The notes under the pieces: generated by a model
Told to the model about the DNA's origin: nothing
The model's input: only the letters and a program-made list of their open reading frames with translations
The model's database searches: none
NCBI GenBank assembly: GCA_002393705.1
Contig: DGTH01000044.1
Location: 1-20,435 of the forward strand
Direction of reading: 5' to 3'
DNA length: 20,435 nt
Source: Prevotella sp. UBA4341
Lineage (GTDB): Bacteria > Bacteroidota > Bacteroidia > Bacteroidales > Bacteroidaceae
Shown here: positions 6,439 through 14,162 of the stretch, in pieces
Position numbering within the stretch: the first letter of the stretch is position 1
Layout of the letters: the number at the start of each line of letters is the position of its first letter
Program-made: the position numbers and the translations under genes

Positions 6439-6960
6439 ATGGCAATAGACGTCGTCAAGCGTATCGTGCTGTTTGTGCTGTTTTCTCTGGCACAGGGGTT
6501 GGTGCTGAACCGCATCCACCTCTTCGGCTATGCTACGCCGATGCTCTATGTCTATTTCGTCCTGCTCTTCCCCCGTAACTACCCCAAGTGGGCCCTGCTG
6601 TTGTGGTGCTTCTCCATGGGGTTGCTCATTGACACCTTTTCTAACACGCCCGGCGTGGCCTCTGCCTCGCTGACCTTCTTAGGGGCGGTGCAGCCCTACT
6701 TCCTCATGCTCTTCGTACCACGCGAGGCACCGGAAAACTTTTCCCCCTCCGTGTTCTCGCTCAGCTTCGGCAAGTACTTCCTGTACTCATTCTCCCTCGT
6801 GCTGTGCTATTGCCTGCTGTTCTTTGCCCTGGAGGCTTTCAGCTTCTTTAATTGGCTGCACTGGCTCATCAGTTCGGTGGCCAGCACGGCGCTGACGCTC
6901 GTCCTGATATGGGTGCTGGAGAACTTCAGGGACGGCCGACAAACGGAAATCCAGATTTAG
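6439..6960 (+). CDS. mreD: Rod shape-determining protein MreD
   Basis: MreD is a small polytopic inner-membrane protein of the elongasome that works with MreC and PBP2. The 173-aa protein is almost entirely hydrophobic, with about five predicted membrane segments and charged residues in between. Family similarity is low overall, as is usual for MreD, so the call leans on length, topology and position between mreC and mrdA. Segments such as LLWCFSMGLLIDTF, with an Asp in a membrane helix, are typical. The start ATG 6439 lies 5 bases after the mreC stop; mrdA follows 12 bases after its own stop. Confidence 0.9.
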   Translation: MAIDVVKRIVLFVLFSLAQGLVLNRIHLFGYATPMLYVYFVLLFPRNYPKWALLLWCFSMGLLIDTFSNTPGVASASLTFLGAVQPYFLMLFVPREAPENFSPSVFSLSFGKYFLYSFSLVLCYCLLFFALEAFSFFNWLHWLISSVASTALTLVLIWVLENFRDGRQTEIQI

Positions 6961-6972
6961 CAGGGACGGCTG

Positions 6973-8838
6973 ATGAAAGACTTTGAAAAAGACTTCGAGC
7001 TGGACAACAGGCGCTACGTCATAGGCGGCGTAGCCATCTTCATCGTCGTGGTGTATATCATACGGCTCTTCTCCTTGCAGATAACGAGCGACGACTACAA
7101 GAAGAGCGCCGACTCCAACGCCTTCCTGAAAAAGATAGAGTACCCGGCCCGTGGCATCATCACCGACCGCAACGGCAAGCTGATGGTCTATAACCAGCCG
7201 GCCTATGACGTCATGGTGGTCATGAACGAGGTGGGCGACCATCTGGACACCCTTGAGCTCTGCGACGCGCTGAACATTACGAAGGAAGACTTCATCCGCC
7301 GCATTGCCACCATGAAGGACCGCAACCGTAATCCGGGCTACTCGCGCTTCACCCAGCAGCTACTCATCAGCCAGCTCTCCGACAAGGACTTCAGCCTGTT
7401 TCAGGAAAAGATGTTCCGCTTCCCGGGCTTTTACGTCCAGCGGCGCAGCATTCGCCAGTACAGCTACCCGTACGCCGCCCACGTCTTGGGCGACGTGGCC
7501 GAGGTGTCGCCGGCTGACATCGAGCAGGACGATTACTACATACCAGGCGACTACATCGGCAAACTGGGCATAGAGCGCAGCTACGAGAAACAGCTGCGTG
7601 GCGAGAAGGGTATTCAGATTCTGTTGCGCGACGCCCATGGGCGCATCAAGGGCCGTTACCAGAACGGAGCACTCGACCAGCGACCCAAGGCCGGCAAGAA
7701 GCTGACGCTGGCCCTCGACCTGGAGCTGCAGGCCTTAGGCGAACGGCTCATGGAGGGAAAGATTGGCAGCATCGTGTGTCTGGACCCGAAGACGGGCGAG
7801 GTGCTCTGCATGGTGTCGTCGCCCAGCTACGACCCCCGGATGATGGTGGGCAGGCAACGCTCCAAGAACCATGCCCTGCTGAGCCGCGATGCCTGGAAAC
7901 CTCTGCTCAACCGCAGCATCATGGGTGTCTATCCGCCGGGCTCCACATTTAAGACCTCGCAGGGGCTGACGTTCATGACCGAGGGCATCCTGCACCCCAC
8001 GGAAACGGCCTATCCTTGTGCTCACGGCTTCAATTTCAAGGGCTTGCATGTGGGCTGCCACGGCCATGGCTCACCGCTCTCGCTCGTGCCGGCGCTCTCC
8101 ACGTCGTGCAACGGCTACTTCTGCTGGGGCCTGTACTACATGATAGGCAACCGCAAGAAGTACAAGACCGTGCAGGAAGCCATGAACCGCTGGCGCGACT
8201 ACATGGTCAGCATGGGCTTCGGCTACCCGATAGGCATCGACTTGCCCGGCGAGAAGCGTGGCATGATACCCAATGCCGAGTTCTACGACAAGGCCTATAA
8301 AGGCTCATGGAACGGACTGACCATCATCTCCATATCCATTGGTCAGGGTGAGGTGGGAGCCACTCCGTTGCAGATTGCCAACCTGGGTGCTACCATTGCT
8401 AACCGGGGCTACTTCCTGACGCCCCACGTGGTAAAGAAAGTGGAGGGCGAACCGCTCGACAGCACTTTTACCAAGCGCCACTACACCCTGGCCAGCCGCG
8501 AGGCTTACGACTATGTGGTGAAGGGCATGCGTGCCTCGGCCACGGGGGGAACGTGTAAGGCCCTGGCGCATTACGACTTCGTGGCCTGCGGCAAGACGGG
8601 TACGGCGCAGAACCGTGGCCACGACCACTCGGTCTTCATGGGCTTTGCACCCATGGACAACCCGCAGATTGCCGTCGCCGTCTATGTGGAGAATGGCGGT
8701 TGGGGTGCTACCTACGGTGTGCCCATCGGCGGCTTGATGATGGAACAGTACATTAAGGGCAAACTCTCTGAGTCGTCAGAGCGCAAGGCCACAGAAATAC
8801 AACATAGGAGAATAGCGTATGGGTCAGTCGAGAGATAG
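6973..8838 (+). CDS. mrdA: Penicillin-binding protein 2, elongation transpeptidase
   Basis: PBP2 crosslinks new peptidoglycan strands made by RodA during side-wall growth. The 621-aa protein has one N-terminal membrane anchor (about 15-33) and a pedestal domain with the usual YPARG and TDRNG motifs (57-67). A transpeptidase domain follows with STFK (324-327, nucleophile Ser324), SCN (378-380) and KTG (541-543). Conserved class B PBP features such as GYFLTPH (479-485) are also present. Length is normal. The last 20 bases overlap rodA in another frame, which suggests translational coupling of the two partner enzymes. Beta-lactams are expected to act on this protein. Confidence 0.97.
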   Translation: MKDFEKDFELDNRRYVIGGVAIFIVVVYIIRLFSLQITSDDYKKSADSNAFLKKIEYPARGIITDRNGKLMVYNQPAYDVMVVMNEVGDHLDTLELCDALNITKEDFIRRIATMKDRNRNPGYSRFTQQLLISQLSDKDFSLFQEKMFRFPGFYVQRRSIRQYSYPYAAHVLGDVAEVSPADIEQDDYYIPGDYIGKLGIERSYEKQLRGEKGIQILLRDAHGRIKGRYQNGALDQRPKAGKKLTLALDLELQALGERLMEGKIGSIVCLDPKTGEVLCMVSSPSYDPRMMVGRQRSKNHALLSRDAWKPLLNRSIMGVYPPGSTFKTSQGLTFMTEGILHPTETAYPCAHGFNFKGLHVGCHGHGSPLSLVPALSTSCNGYFCWGLYYMIGNRKKYKTVQEAMNRWRDYMVSMGFGYPIGIDLPGEKRGMIPNAEFYDKAYKGSWNGLTIISISIGQGEVGATPLQIANLGATIANRGYFLTPHVVKKVEGEPLDSTFTKRHYTLASREAYDYVVKGMRASATGGTCKALAHYDFVACGKTGTAQNRGHDHSVFMGFAPMDNPQIAVAVYVENGGWGATYGVPIGGLMMEQYIKGKLSESSERKATEIQHRRIAYGSVER

Positions 8839-10291
8839 AAGAAGCACCAGCGTGCTCAAGTCGTTAGACTGGTGGACGATAGGCATCTACCTGGCGCTGC
8901 TCACCTTTGGGTGGATCAGCGTCTGCGGAGCCAGCTATACTTACGGCGATACGGACATCTTCAGCCTGAGCACCCGTTCGGGCATGCAGATTGTGTGGAT
9001 AGGCACGTCCATCACGCTGGGTTTTGTCATCCTCATGCTCGACGACCGCTTCTATGATACCTTCTCATATATTATCTACGGCTTGTTGCTGGTGCTGCTC
9101 TTTGCTACCATCTTCAATCCACACTCCATCAAGGGCTCCCGCTCCTGGCTGGTGTTAGGGCCGTTGAGACTGCAACCGGCAGAGTTTGCGAAGTTTGCTA
9201 CGGCCTTGGCCTTGGCCAAGCTGATGAGTACTTACGGCTACAACATTCATAACTGGAAGCACTTCATGGCCACGCTGGCCATCATCATCGTGCCCATGGT
9301 GTTCATTGTGTTGCAGCGCGAAACGGGGTCGGCCCTGGTTTATACGGCCTTCTTCCTCATGTTCTATCGTGAGGGCATGCCGGGCTCCATCCTCTTTACG
9401 GGTGTGGCGGCCGTCATCTACTTCGTGGTAGGCATACGTTTTGAGGACACTATGCTCTTTGGCACGCCCACCAGCGTGGGACGCTTCACGGTGCTGCTGC
9501 TTATCCAGCTCTTCACTGCCAGCATGGTGCAGGTGTATTGTAAGAACAAGAATCTGTTTCTGCAGATGGTGCTCTACAGCATCGGCATTACGCTCGCGGC
9601 CGTCTTAGTCTCGGTCTATGTGGTGCCTTTTGACGTGGTGTGGGTACAGTTGGTACTCATGGTGCTGATGATAGGCTACTTGCTGTGGATGGCTCTTGGC
9701 ACGCGTCTGCGCAATTACTACTTCATCGTGCTTTTTGCCATAGGCAGCATGGCTTTCTTCTATTCGGCCGACTACGTGCTGAACCATGTCATGGAGGCTC
9801 ACCAGCGTACACGTATCAACGTGTTGTTAGGGCTTGAGGAAGACTTGCGGGGTGCGGGCTACAACGTGCACCAAAGCGAGATAGCCATTGGTTCCGGCGG
9901 TCTGGAGGGCAAGGGCTTTCTGAATGGTACGCAGACCAAGCTGAAGTACGTGCCTGAACAGGATACAGACTTCATTTTCTGTACCGTAGGCGAGGAGGAA
10001 GGTTTCTTGGGCTCGGCCAGTGTCTTGCTGTTGTTCCTGGCACTGATTTTGCGGCTTATCAAGATGGCCGAGCGGCAGCCGTTCCGCTTCGGGCGAGTCT
10101 ATGGCTACTGCGTGGCGAGCATTTTCCTTTTCCACGTGTTCATCAACGTGGGAATGGTGCTTGGCCTGACGCCTGTCATTGGCATTCCGTTGCCGTTCTT
10201 CAGCTACGGCGGCTCCTCGTTGTGGGGCTTCACGCTGCTGCTGTTCATCTTCCTGCGCATCGACGCAGGCCGTAACCTCATCAGGTCGTAA
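8819..10291 (+). CDS. rodA: RodA, SEDS-family peptidoglycan glycosyltransferase
   Basis: RodA polymerises lipid II into glycan strands together with PBP2. The 490-aa membrane protein shows SEDS signatures: GSRSWLVLG (106-114), QPAEFAK (119-125), RETGSALV (167-174), the catalytic-loop Asp342 in EEDLRGAGYN and QSEIAIGSGG (352-361). The C-terminal PLPFFSYGGSS (458-468) is also present. It is longer than the E. coli protein (about 370 aa). The extra length is mainly hydrophobic segments around 185-300, which I believe is usual in Bacteroidales but cannot verify here. ATG 8819 is preceded 8 bases upstream by AGGAG (8806-8810), one of the better ribosome sites in the window, within the end of mrdA. 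Confidence 0.96.
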   Translation: MGQSRDRRSTSVLKSLDWWTIGIYLALLTFGWISVCGASYTYGDTDIFSLSTRSGMQIVWIGTSITLGFVILMLDDRFYDTFSYIIYGLLLVLLFATIFNPHSIKGSRSWLVLGPLRLQPAEFAKFATALALAKLMSTYGYNIHNWKHFMATLAIIIVPMVFIVLQRETGSALVYTAFFLMFYREGMPGSILFTGVAAVIYFVVGIRFEDTMLFGTPTSVGRFTVLLLIQLFTASMVQVYCKNKNLFLQMVLYSIGITLAAVLVSVYVVPFDVVWVQLVLMVLMIGYLLWMALGTRLRNYYFIVLFAIGSMAFFYSADYVLNHVMEAHQRTRINVLLGLEEDLRGAGYNVHQSEIAIGSGGLEGKGFLNGTQTKLKYVPEQDTDFIFCTVGEEEGFLGSASVLLLFLALILRLIKMAERQPFRFGRVYGYCVASIFLFHVFINVGMVLGLTPVIGIPLPFFSYGGSSLWGFTLLLFIFLRIDAGRNLIRS

Positions 10292-10305
10292 GGCTTTTCC
10301 CCGTG

Positions 10306-10785
10306 CTACTTGTTTCTTGAGATGGTCATGCCGACGTTGGCAATGCCGGGCAACGACTCGCGCTTCATGTTGTGGCGAACGCTGATGTCGAGCGTGTCGC
10401 CAGCTTGCAGCTGCAGGGTGGTCAGATGGAAGTTGTACTGGTAGAAGCTCAGACCGCGCCCTTTCACATGCCCATCCTTATCAACAAGTCGGCAGCTCAG
10501 CGTGTCCATCCTGACGACGTGGCGAGGACGCACATGCTGTTCAACGACCAGAAAGAGGCTCATGAAGGGGAAACTGTCGTTAATGCGCAGCCCTATCTCC
10601 TCTTTATAGTCGGTCGTGGCCTTCACCACGATGTTCTTGAAGTGCAGCGTGTCGCCTCGTTCCCAACCGGCGAGTGACGTTGACTCGTAGTGGCTGTAGA
10701 TGGTGTTGTCGTCGCAGGCGCTGAGCGTCAAGAGCGTCACCAGGGCAAGGAGCCAGAGGGCGAACTGGCTTTTACGTGTTGGCAT
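10306..10785 (-). CDS. gldH: GldH-family lipoprotein
   Basis: GldH lipoproteins are found across Bacteroidetes. In Flavobacterium GldH is needed for gliding, whereas in non-gliding gut and oral relatives its job is not known. The 159-aa protein has a lipoprotein signal peptide (hydrophobic residues 9-22, lipobox LSAC with Cys24), followed by a mostly beta-strand domain with the family pattern of aromatic and Asp residues. Its start overlaps the end of the PSP1-family gene by 14 bases, so translation is probably coupled. Its upstream ribosome-binding region lies inside a CAG/CCC repeat. It converges on rodA with 14 bases between stops. The GldH assignment rests on sequence feel, signal peptide and neighbours. 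Confidence 0.8.
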   Translation of the reverse strand: MPTRKSQFALWLLALVTLLTLSACDDNTIYSHYESTSLAGWERGDTLHFKNIVVKATTDYKEEIGLRINDSFPFMSLFLVVEQHVRPRHVVRMDTLSCRLVDKDGHVKGRGLSFYQYNFHLTTLQLQAGDTLDISVRHNMKRESLPGIANVGMTISRNK

Positions 10786-12070
10786 GGGGCTGCTGAGGCT
10801 GCTGGGGCTTTGTGGACTGCTGAGGCTGTTGAGGCTTCTGGGGCTTCTGGGGCTTCTGGGGCTGCTGAGGCTTCTGGGGCTTTTGGGCCTTCTGGGGCTG
10901 CTGGGTCTTCTGGGGCTGCTGGGCCTTCTGGGCCTCCTTGGACTGCTGAGGCTTCTGGGCCTTCTGAGGCTGCTGAGACTCCTTGGACTTGCGCTTTTTC
11001 TTCTTCTTCACCTTGTCGAAGCGGTTGATGCTCTCCTGCGTGGCCAGATCCATGGGGCCTTGCTCCTCAACCTGTCCGTCCTCCTGGAGTGACTCGGGCT
11101 TTTCTCCGTTGCGGTTCAGCTCAATGATGGCTTTAGCCCTTTCGGCTGTGATGACCTCCAGATTAGCGGCGATGTTCTTGTCGGTAGAGTAGGTGAGCAT
11201 GCCTGCCAGGATGTCACTCTTGAAGAGGTAGTAGTCTGCGTCCTGTGTCTGTAGCACGACCTCCTTGCTGGGCAACTTGCGACCTGCCTCAATGTAGTCA
11301 TCGACTTCGTAGTTCAGACAGCATTTCAACTTGGCACACATGCCGGCCAGCTTCTGCGGGTTCAGCGAGATGTCCTGGAAGCGGGCTGCACTGGTACTGA
11401 CGCTTGAGAAGTTCTTCATCCACGTGGCACAGCAGAGTTCACGGCCGCAAGGGCCCGTTCCACCAATGCGCCCTGCCTCCTGGCGCGCGCCAATCTGCTT
11501 CATCTCTATGCGCACGTGGAAAGCGGCTGCCAGGTCCTTGATGAGCTGACGGAAATCGACTCGTTCGTCGGCTATGTAGTAGAAAATGGCCTTGTTGCCG
11601 TCGCCCTGGTACTCCACGTCGCCTATCTTCATCTGCAGGCCAAGCCCTTTGGCTATTTCGCGGCTTTCTATCATGGTGGCATGTTCGCGGGCCTTGGCTT
11701 CGTGGTACTTGTCCATGTCAATCTGGCGGGCTATGCGGTAGATGCGCTTGATGTCGTCGGCACTCTTCAGGTTTGCCTTCTTCAGTTGCAGGTTCACCAG
11801 ACGGCCTGTCAGCGTCACCACGCCAATGTCGTGACCAGGGCTGGCCTCTACGGCAACGATGTCGCCCTTCTTCAGGGGCAGGTTGTTCACGTTGTGGTAG
11901 TAGCCCTTACGTGTATGCTTAAACTGCACCTCTACAAGGTCTGTCGAGTCGGCATTGCCTGGCACGTCGGCCAGCCAGTCGTAGGTGTTCAGCTGGCGGT
12001 CTTGCCGGCCAATGGCTTTCTTGCAGAGTCCTCGGTCGCAGCCGGTTATGAGTTCTAATTCTTTTTCCAT
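10772..12070 (-). CDS. PSP1-domain protein (RicT/YaaT-like) with repeat-rich tail
   Basis: PSP1-domain proteins include B. subtilis RicT (YaaT), part of a Fe-S protein complex affecting RNA processing and phosphorelay signalling. The role in Bacteroidetes is unclear. The 432-aa protein has a core of about 340 residues with two CxxxxCC clusters, CGRELCC (208-214) and CAKLKCC (245-251), likely Fe-S ligands. A lysine run follows (355-363), then residues 365-428 are almost only Gln, Lys and Pro. That tail comes from a 9-base DNA repeat and should be unstructured. Bacteroidales homologues often end in basic tails, so a tail as such is not odd; its repeat origin is. It starts 2 bases after the holB stop and overlaps gldH at its end. 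Confidence 0.88.
   Translation of the reverse strand: MEKELELITGCDRGLCKKAIGRQDRQLNTYDWLADVPGNADSTDLVEVQFKHTRKGYYHNVNNLPLKKGDIVAVEASPGHDIGVVTLTGRLVNLQLKKANLKSADDIKRIYRIARQIDMDKYHEAKAREHATMIESREIAKGLGLQMKIGDVEYQGDGNKAIFYYIADERVDFRQLIKDLAAAFHVRIEMKQIGARQEAGRIGGTGPCGRELCCATWMKNFSSVSTSAARFQDISLNPQKLAGMCAKLKCCLNYEVDDYIEAGRKLPSKEVVLQTQDADYYLFKSDILAGMLTYSTDKNIAANLEVITAERAKAIIELNRNGEKPESLQEDGQVEEQGPMDLATQESINRFDKVKKKKKRKSKESQQPQKAQKPQQSKEAQKAQQPQKTQQPQKAQKPQKPQQPQKPQKPQKPQQPQQSTKPQQPQQPHANT
10790..10983. repeat. 9-base repeat array at the 3' end of the PSP1-family gene
   Basis: About 190 bases are built of 9-base units close to TGGGGCTTC and TGGGGCTGC on the + strand. The coding strand reads them as Gln-Lys-Pro and Gln-Gln-Pro. 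Three adjacent units near 10834-10860 are nearly identical. The array ends a few bases before the gldH start codon, so it also supplies the leader of that gene. Confidence 0.9.
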
Positions 12071-12072
12071 TC

Positions 12073-13197
12073 TTATTTCTGTAATAATAACATAATCATT
12101 TGTAGGGCGAAGTCGAAGAAAACAATCTTTGCATTGGCATTCTGACCGATGTCGCGTAGCGCCCGGTTGGCCAGTTCGCTCATCGGTATGACGTTCGCCT
12201 CGTTGATGAAGCGGGCGAAGTTCTTGGCAAACTCCTCTTCCTGCTGGGTCATGTAGCAGAGTTCCTCCTTGCGGAAGTTATACATGAAGTTCTCGCGCAC
12301 CAGCTGCAGGAAATATTCCAGGAAGCGCTTTTGCTTCTCGCGGCCCAGCGTGGCCATGGTGTCGCTCCAGCGTTTCAGTTCTTTGACGTGGCGCTGGTAG
12401 GCTTGGCGCATGAGCAGCTTGAAGAGGTCAAGGAATTGCTCCTTCTCGCTACCCGTTTCGAGCTCTTCGATGGCCTTGAGCCAGTTGCCGTTGGCTCTGC
12501 GTGCTATGCGTGTGGCGTCAGCTTCGCCCAGTCCTCGCCGCTCCATCAGGGCCTGGCGCAGGGCTTCGTTGTCAATCTTCTTTACGTCAATGCGTTGCAC
12601 GCGGCTTCTGATGGTCTCCAGCAGCTTGTCGGGTTCTTGGCTTACCATGATAAACACCGTCTGCTGGGGTGGCTCCTCAATGAGCTTGAGCAACTTGTTG
12701 GCACACTCAATGTTCATGCGTTCTGGCAGCCAGATAATGCTGACCTTGTAGCCGCCCTGGCTCGACTTCAGCGACAGGTTGTGGATCAGGGCGTCGCTCT
12801 CACCGGCCGTGATGATGGCCTGCTGGTTCTCTCCACCCATGGCCTGCATCCAGTCGTCCATGCTGAAGTACGGGCCCCTCATGATGAGCTCATGCCACTG
12901 GGCGGCGAAGTCCAGACTGACGGGCTTGTGGTCGGCACCCATGGAGGAGAGCTTGATGGTGGGGTAGGTAAAGTGCAGGTCAGGGTGCTGCAGCTTCTGG
13001 AGCATGGCTTGGGTGTTGGGTGATGGGTGTTGGGTGTTGGAGGCCAGCAGGTGGCAGCCGAAGGCAACGGCCAAGGCGAGCTTGCCACTGCCTTGTGGGC
13101 CGCAGAGCATGAGCGCGTGGGGCAGGCGCCCCCCGTCGGCCATCTGCAACAGCCGTTGCTGTATGTCTTTCTGTCCTATTACCTCACTCCACGTCAT
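12073..13197 (-). CDS. holB: DNA polymerase III delta-prime (clamp loader) subunit
   Basis: The delta-prime subunit is part of the clamp loader that places the beta clamp on DNA. The 374-aa protein has an AAA+ N-terminus with a Walker A-like GPQGSGK (33-39), HPDLHFTYP (71-79), the Bacteroidales-like WLPERMN segment and SRVQRI in the sensor region. A helical C-terminal domain follows. Delta-prime proteins normally carry four zinc-binding cysteines between the Walker A motif and HPDLHF. Here that segment (about residues 51-65) reads ASNTQHPSPNTQAM, translated from a heptamer DNA repeat, and only Cys48 is near. The gene overlaps the metF stop by 4 bases (ATGA) and is followed after 2 bases by the PSP1 gene. 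Function is likely retained, as the rest looks intact. Confidence 0.92.
   Translation of the reverse strand: MTWSEVIGQKDIQQRLLQMADGGRLPHALMLCGPQGSGKLALAVAFGCHLLASNTQHPSPNTQAMLQKLQHPDLHFTYPTIKLSSMGADHKPVSLDFAAQWHELIMRGPYFSMDDWMQAMGGENQQAIITAGESDALIHNLSLKSSQGGYKVSIIWLPERMNIECANKLLKLIEEPPQQTVFIMVSQEPDKLLETIRSRVQRIDVKKIDNEALRQALMERRGLGEADATRIARRANGNWLKAIEELETGSEKEQFLDLFKLLMRQAYQRHVKELKRWSDTMATLGREKQKRFLEYFLQLVRENFMYNFRKEELCYMTQQEEEFAKNFARFINEANVIPMSELANRALRDIGQNANAKIVFFDFALQMIMLLLQK
13010..13040. repeat. Heptamer tandem repeat inside holB
   Basis: Four copies of TGGGTGT (one with a final A) plus three further bases run in tandem; the coding strand reads ACACCCA units. The array replaces the part of the gene that normally encodes the zinc module. 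Seven is not a multiple of three, so gain or loss of one unit would break an essential reading frame; only steps of three units are neutral. Confidence 0.9.
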
Positions 13198-14156
13198 AAT
13201 AATCGTCTTGCTATTTCGACCACGCTATCGACGGCTGACACGGTGTAGAAATGGATGTTCTTCACCCCATGCCGATACAGCTCCTGACACTGCTGTGTAG
13301 TCCACTCAATGCCTAACTGACGGGCTTGTTCGTCGGTGTGGCACTTCACGATTTCGCGTGCCAGTGGCTCAGGTATGTCGCAGTGGAACGTCTTGGGCAC
13401 CACGCTCAGTTGGCTCAGCTTGGCGAAGGGCTTGATGCCTGGTACGATGGGGATGACGATGCCCATCTGGCGAGCGCGCTCCACGAAAGCGAAGAACTTC
13501 TCGTTATCGAAGAACAGCTGCGTCACGGCATACTGAGCCCCCAGGTCTTGCTTCTGCTTGAGGTACTGCATGTCCATTTCCAGGTTAGGAGCCTCTTCGT
13601 GCTTCTCTGGGTAGCAGGCTACGCCGAAGTCGAACTTCTTGCCAGGGTGCTTGATGGGGGTGCCGTCGGCAAAGAAGCCCTCGTTGAAACGTACCACCTG
13701 GCGTATGAGGTCGGTGGTGTGGGCGTGTCCGCCTGGCGTCGGTTGGAAGTGGCTGTCCTCCTTGGCCTTGTCACCACGTAGCAGCATGAGGTTCCTGATG
13801 CCCAGAAACTGCAGGTCGAGCAGTTCGTACTCTATCTCCTCGATGGTGCGTCCGCTACAGATGACGTGGGGCTCCACCGGAATGTTGTACTTCTGCTGAA
13901 TGGCTGCCGCTATGGCTACGGTACCGGGACGGCGACGCACGCGCAAACGCTCAAACTGACCGCCGGGCAACTCCCGATATACGTACTCCGAGTGGTGAGT
14001 GGTAATGTTGATGAAGGCCGGGTTGAAGGGCACCAGCTTGTCGATGGTGCGAAACAGCGACTCCGTGCCGTTACCCTTTAGGGGCGGCAACACTTCGAAG
14101 GAGAAGCGACGTTCGTCCTTCTCCTGTCCTGTGATGTAGTCTGCTATGGTGGCCAT
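13194..14156 (-). CDS. metF: 5,10-methylenetetrahydrofolate reductase
   Basis: MetF reduces 5,10-methylene-THF to 5-methyl-THF for methionine synthesis, using FAD. The 320-aa protein shows FSFEVLPP (18-25, catalytic Glu21), ITTHHSEY (51-58), LLRGD (125-129, Asp129 near the flavin), CYPEKHEEAP (181-190), QLFFDN (213-218) and VPGIKPF (238-244). Length is slightly above the usual 290-300 residues, normal for this phylum. It starts 6 bases after the GH51 stop and its own stop overlaps the holB start. No TAnnTTTG element is visible between it and the GH51 gene, so it probably depends on the GH51 promoter or on one hidden inside that gene. Confidence 0.96.
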   Translation of the reverse strand: MATIADYITGQEKDERRFSFEVLPPLKGNGTESLFRTIDKLVPFNPAFINITTHHSEYVYRELPGGQFERLRVRRRPGTVAIAAAIQQKYNIPVEPHVICSGRTIEEIEYELLDLQFLGIRNLMLLRGDKAKEDSHFQPTPGGHAHTTDLIRQVVRFNEGFFADGTPIKHPGKKFDFGVACYPEKHEEAPNLEMDMQYLKQKQDLGAQYAVTQLFFDNEKFFAFVERARQMGIVIPIVPGIKPFAKLSQLSVVPKTFHCDIPEPLAREIVKCHTDEQARQLGIEWTTQQCQELYRHGVKNIHFYTVSAVDSVVEIARRLL

Positions 14157-14162
14157 GGCCCT

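Noticed and set aside
10700..11092. A plus-strand frame with collagen-like Gly-Leu-Leu repeats
   Set aside because: It is the reverse strand of the 9-base repeat tail of the PSP1-family gene. The periodicity comes from the DNA repeat, not from a collagen-like protein.
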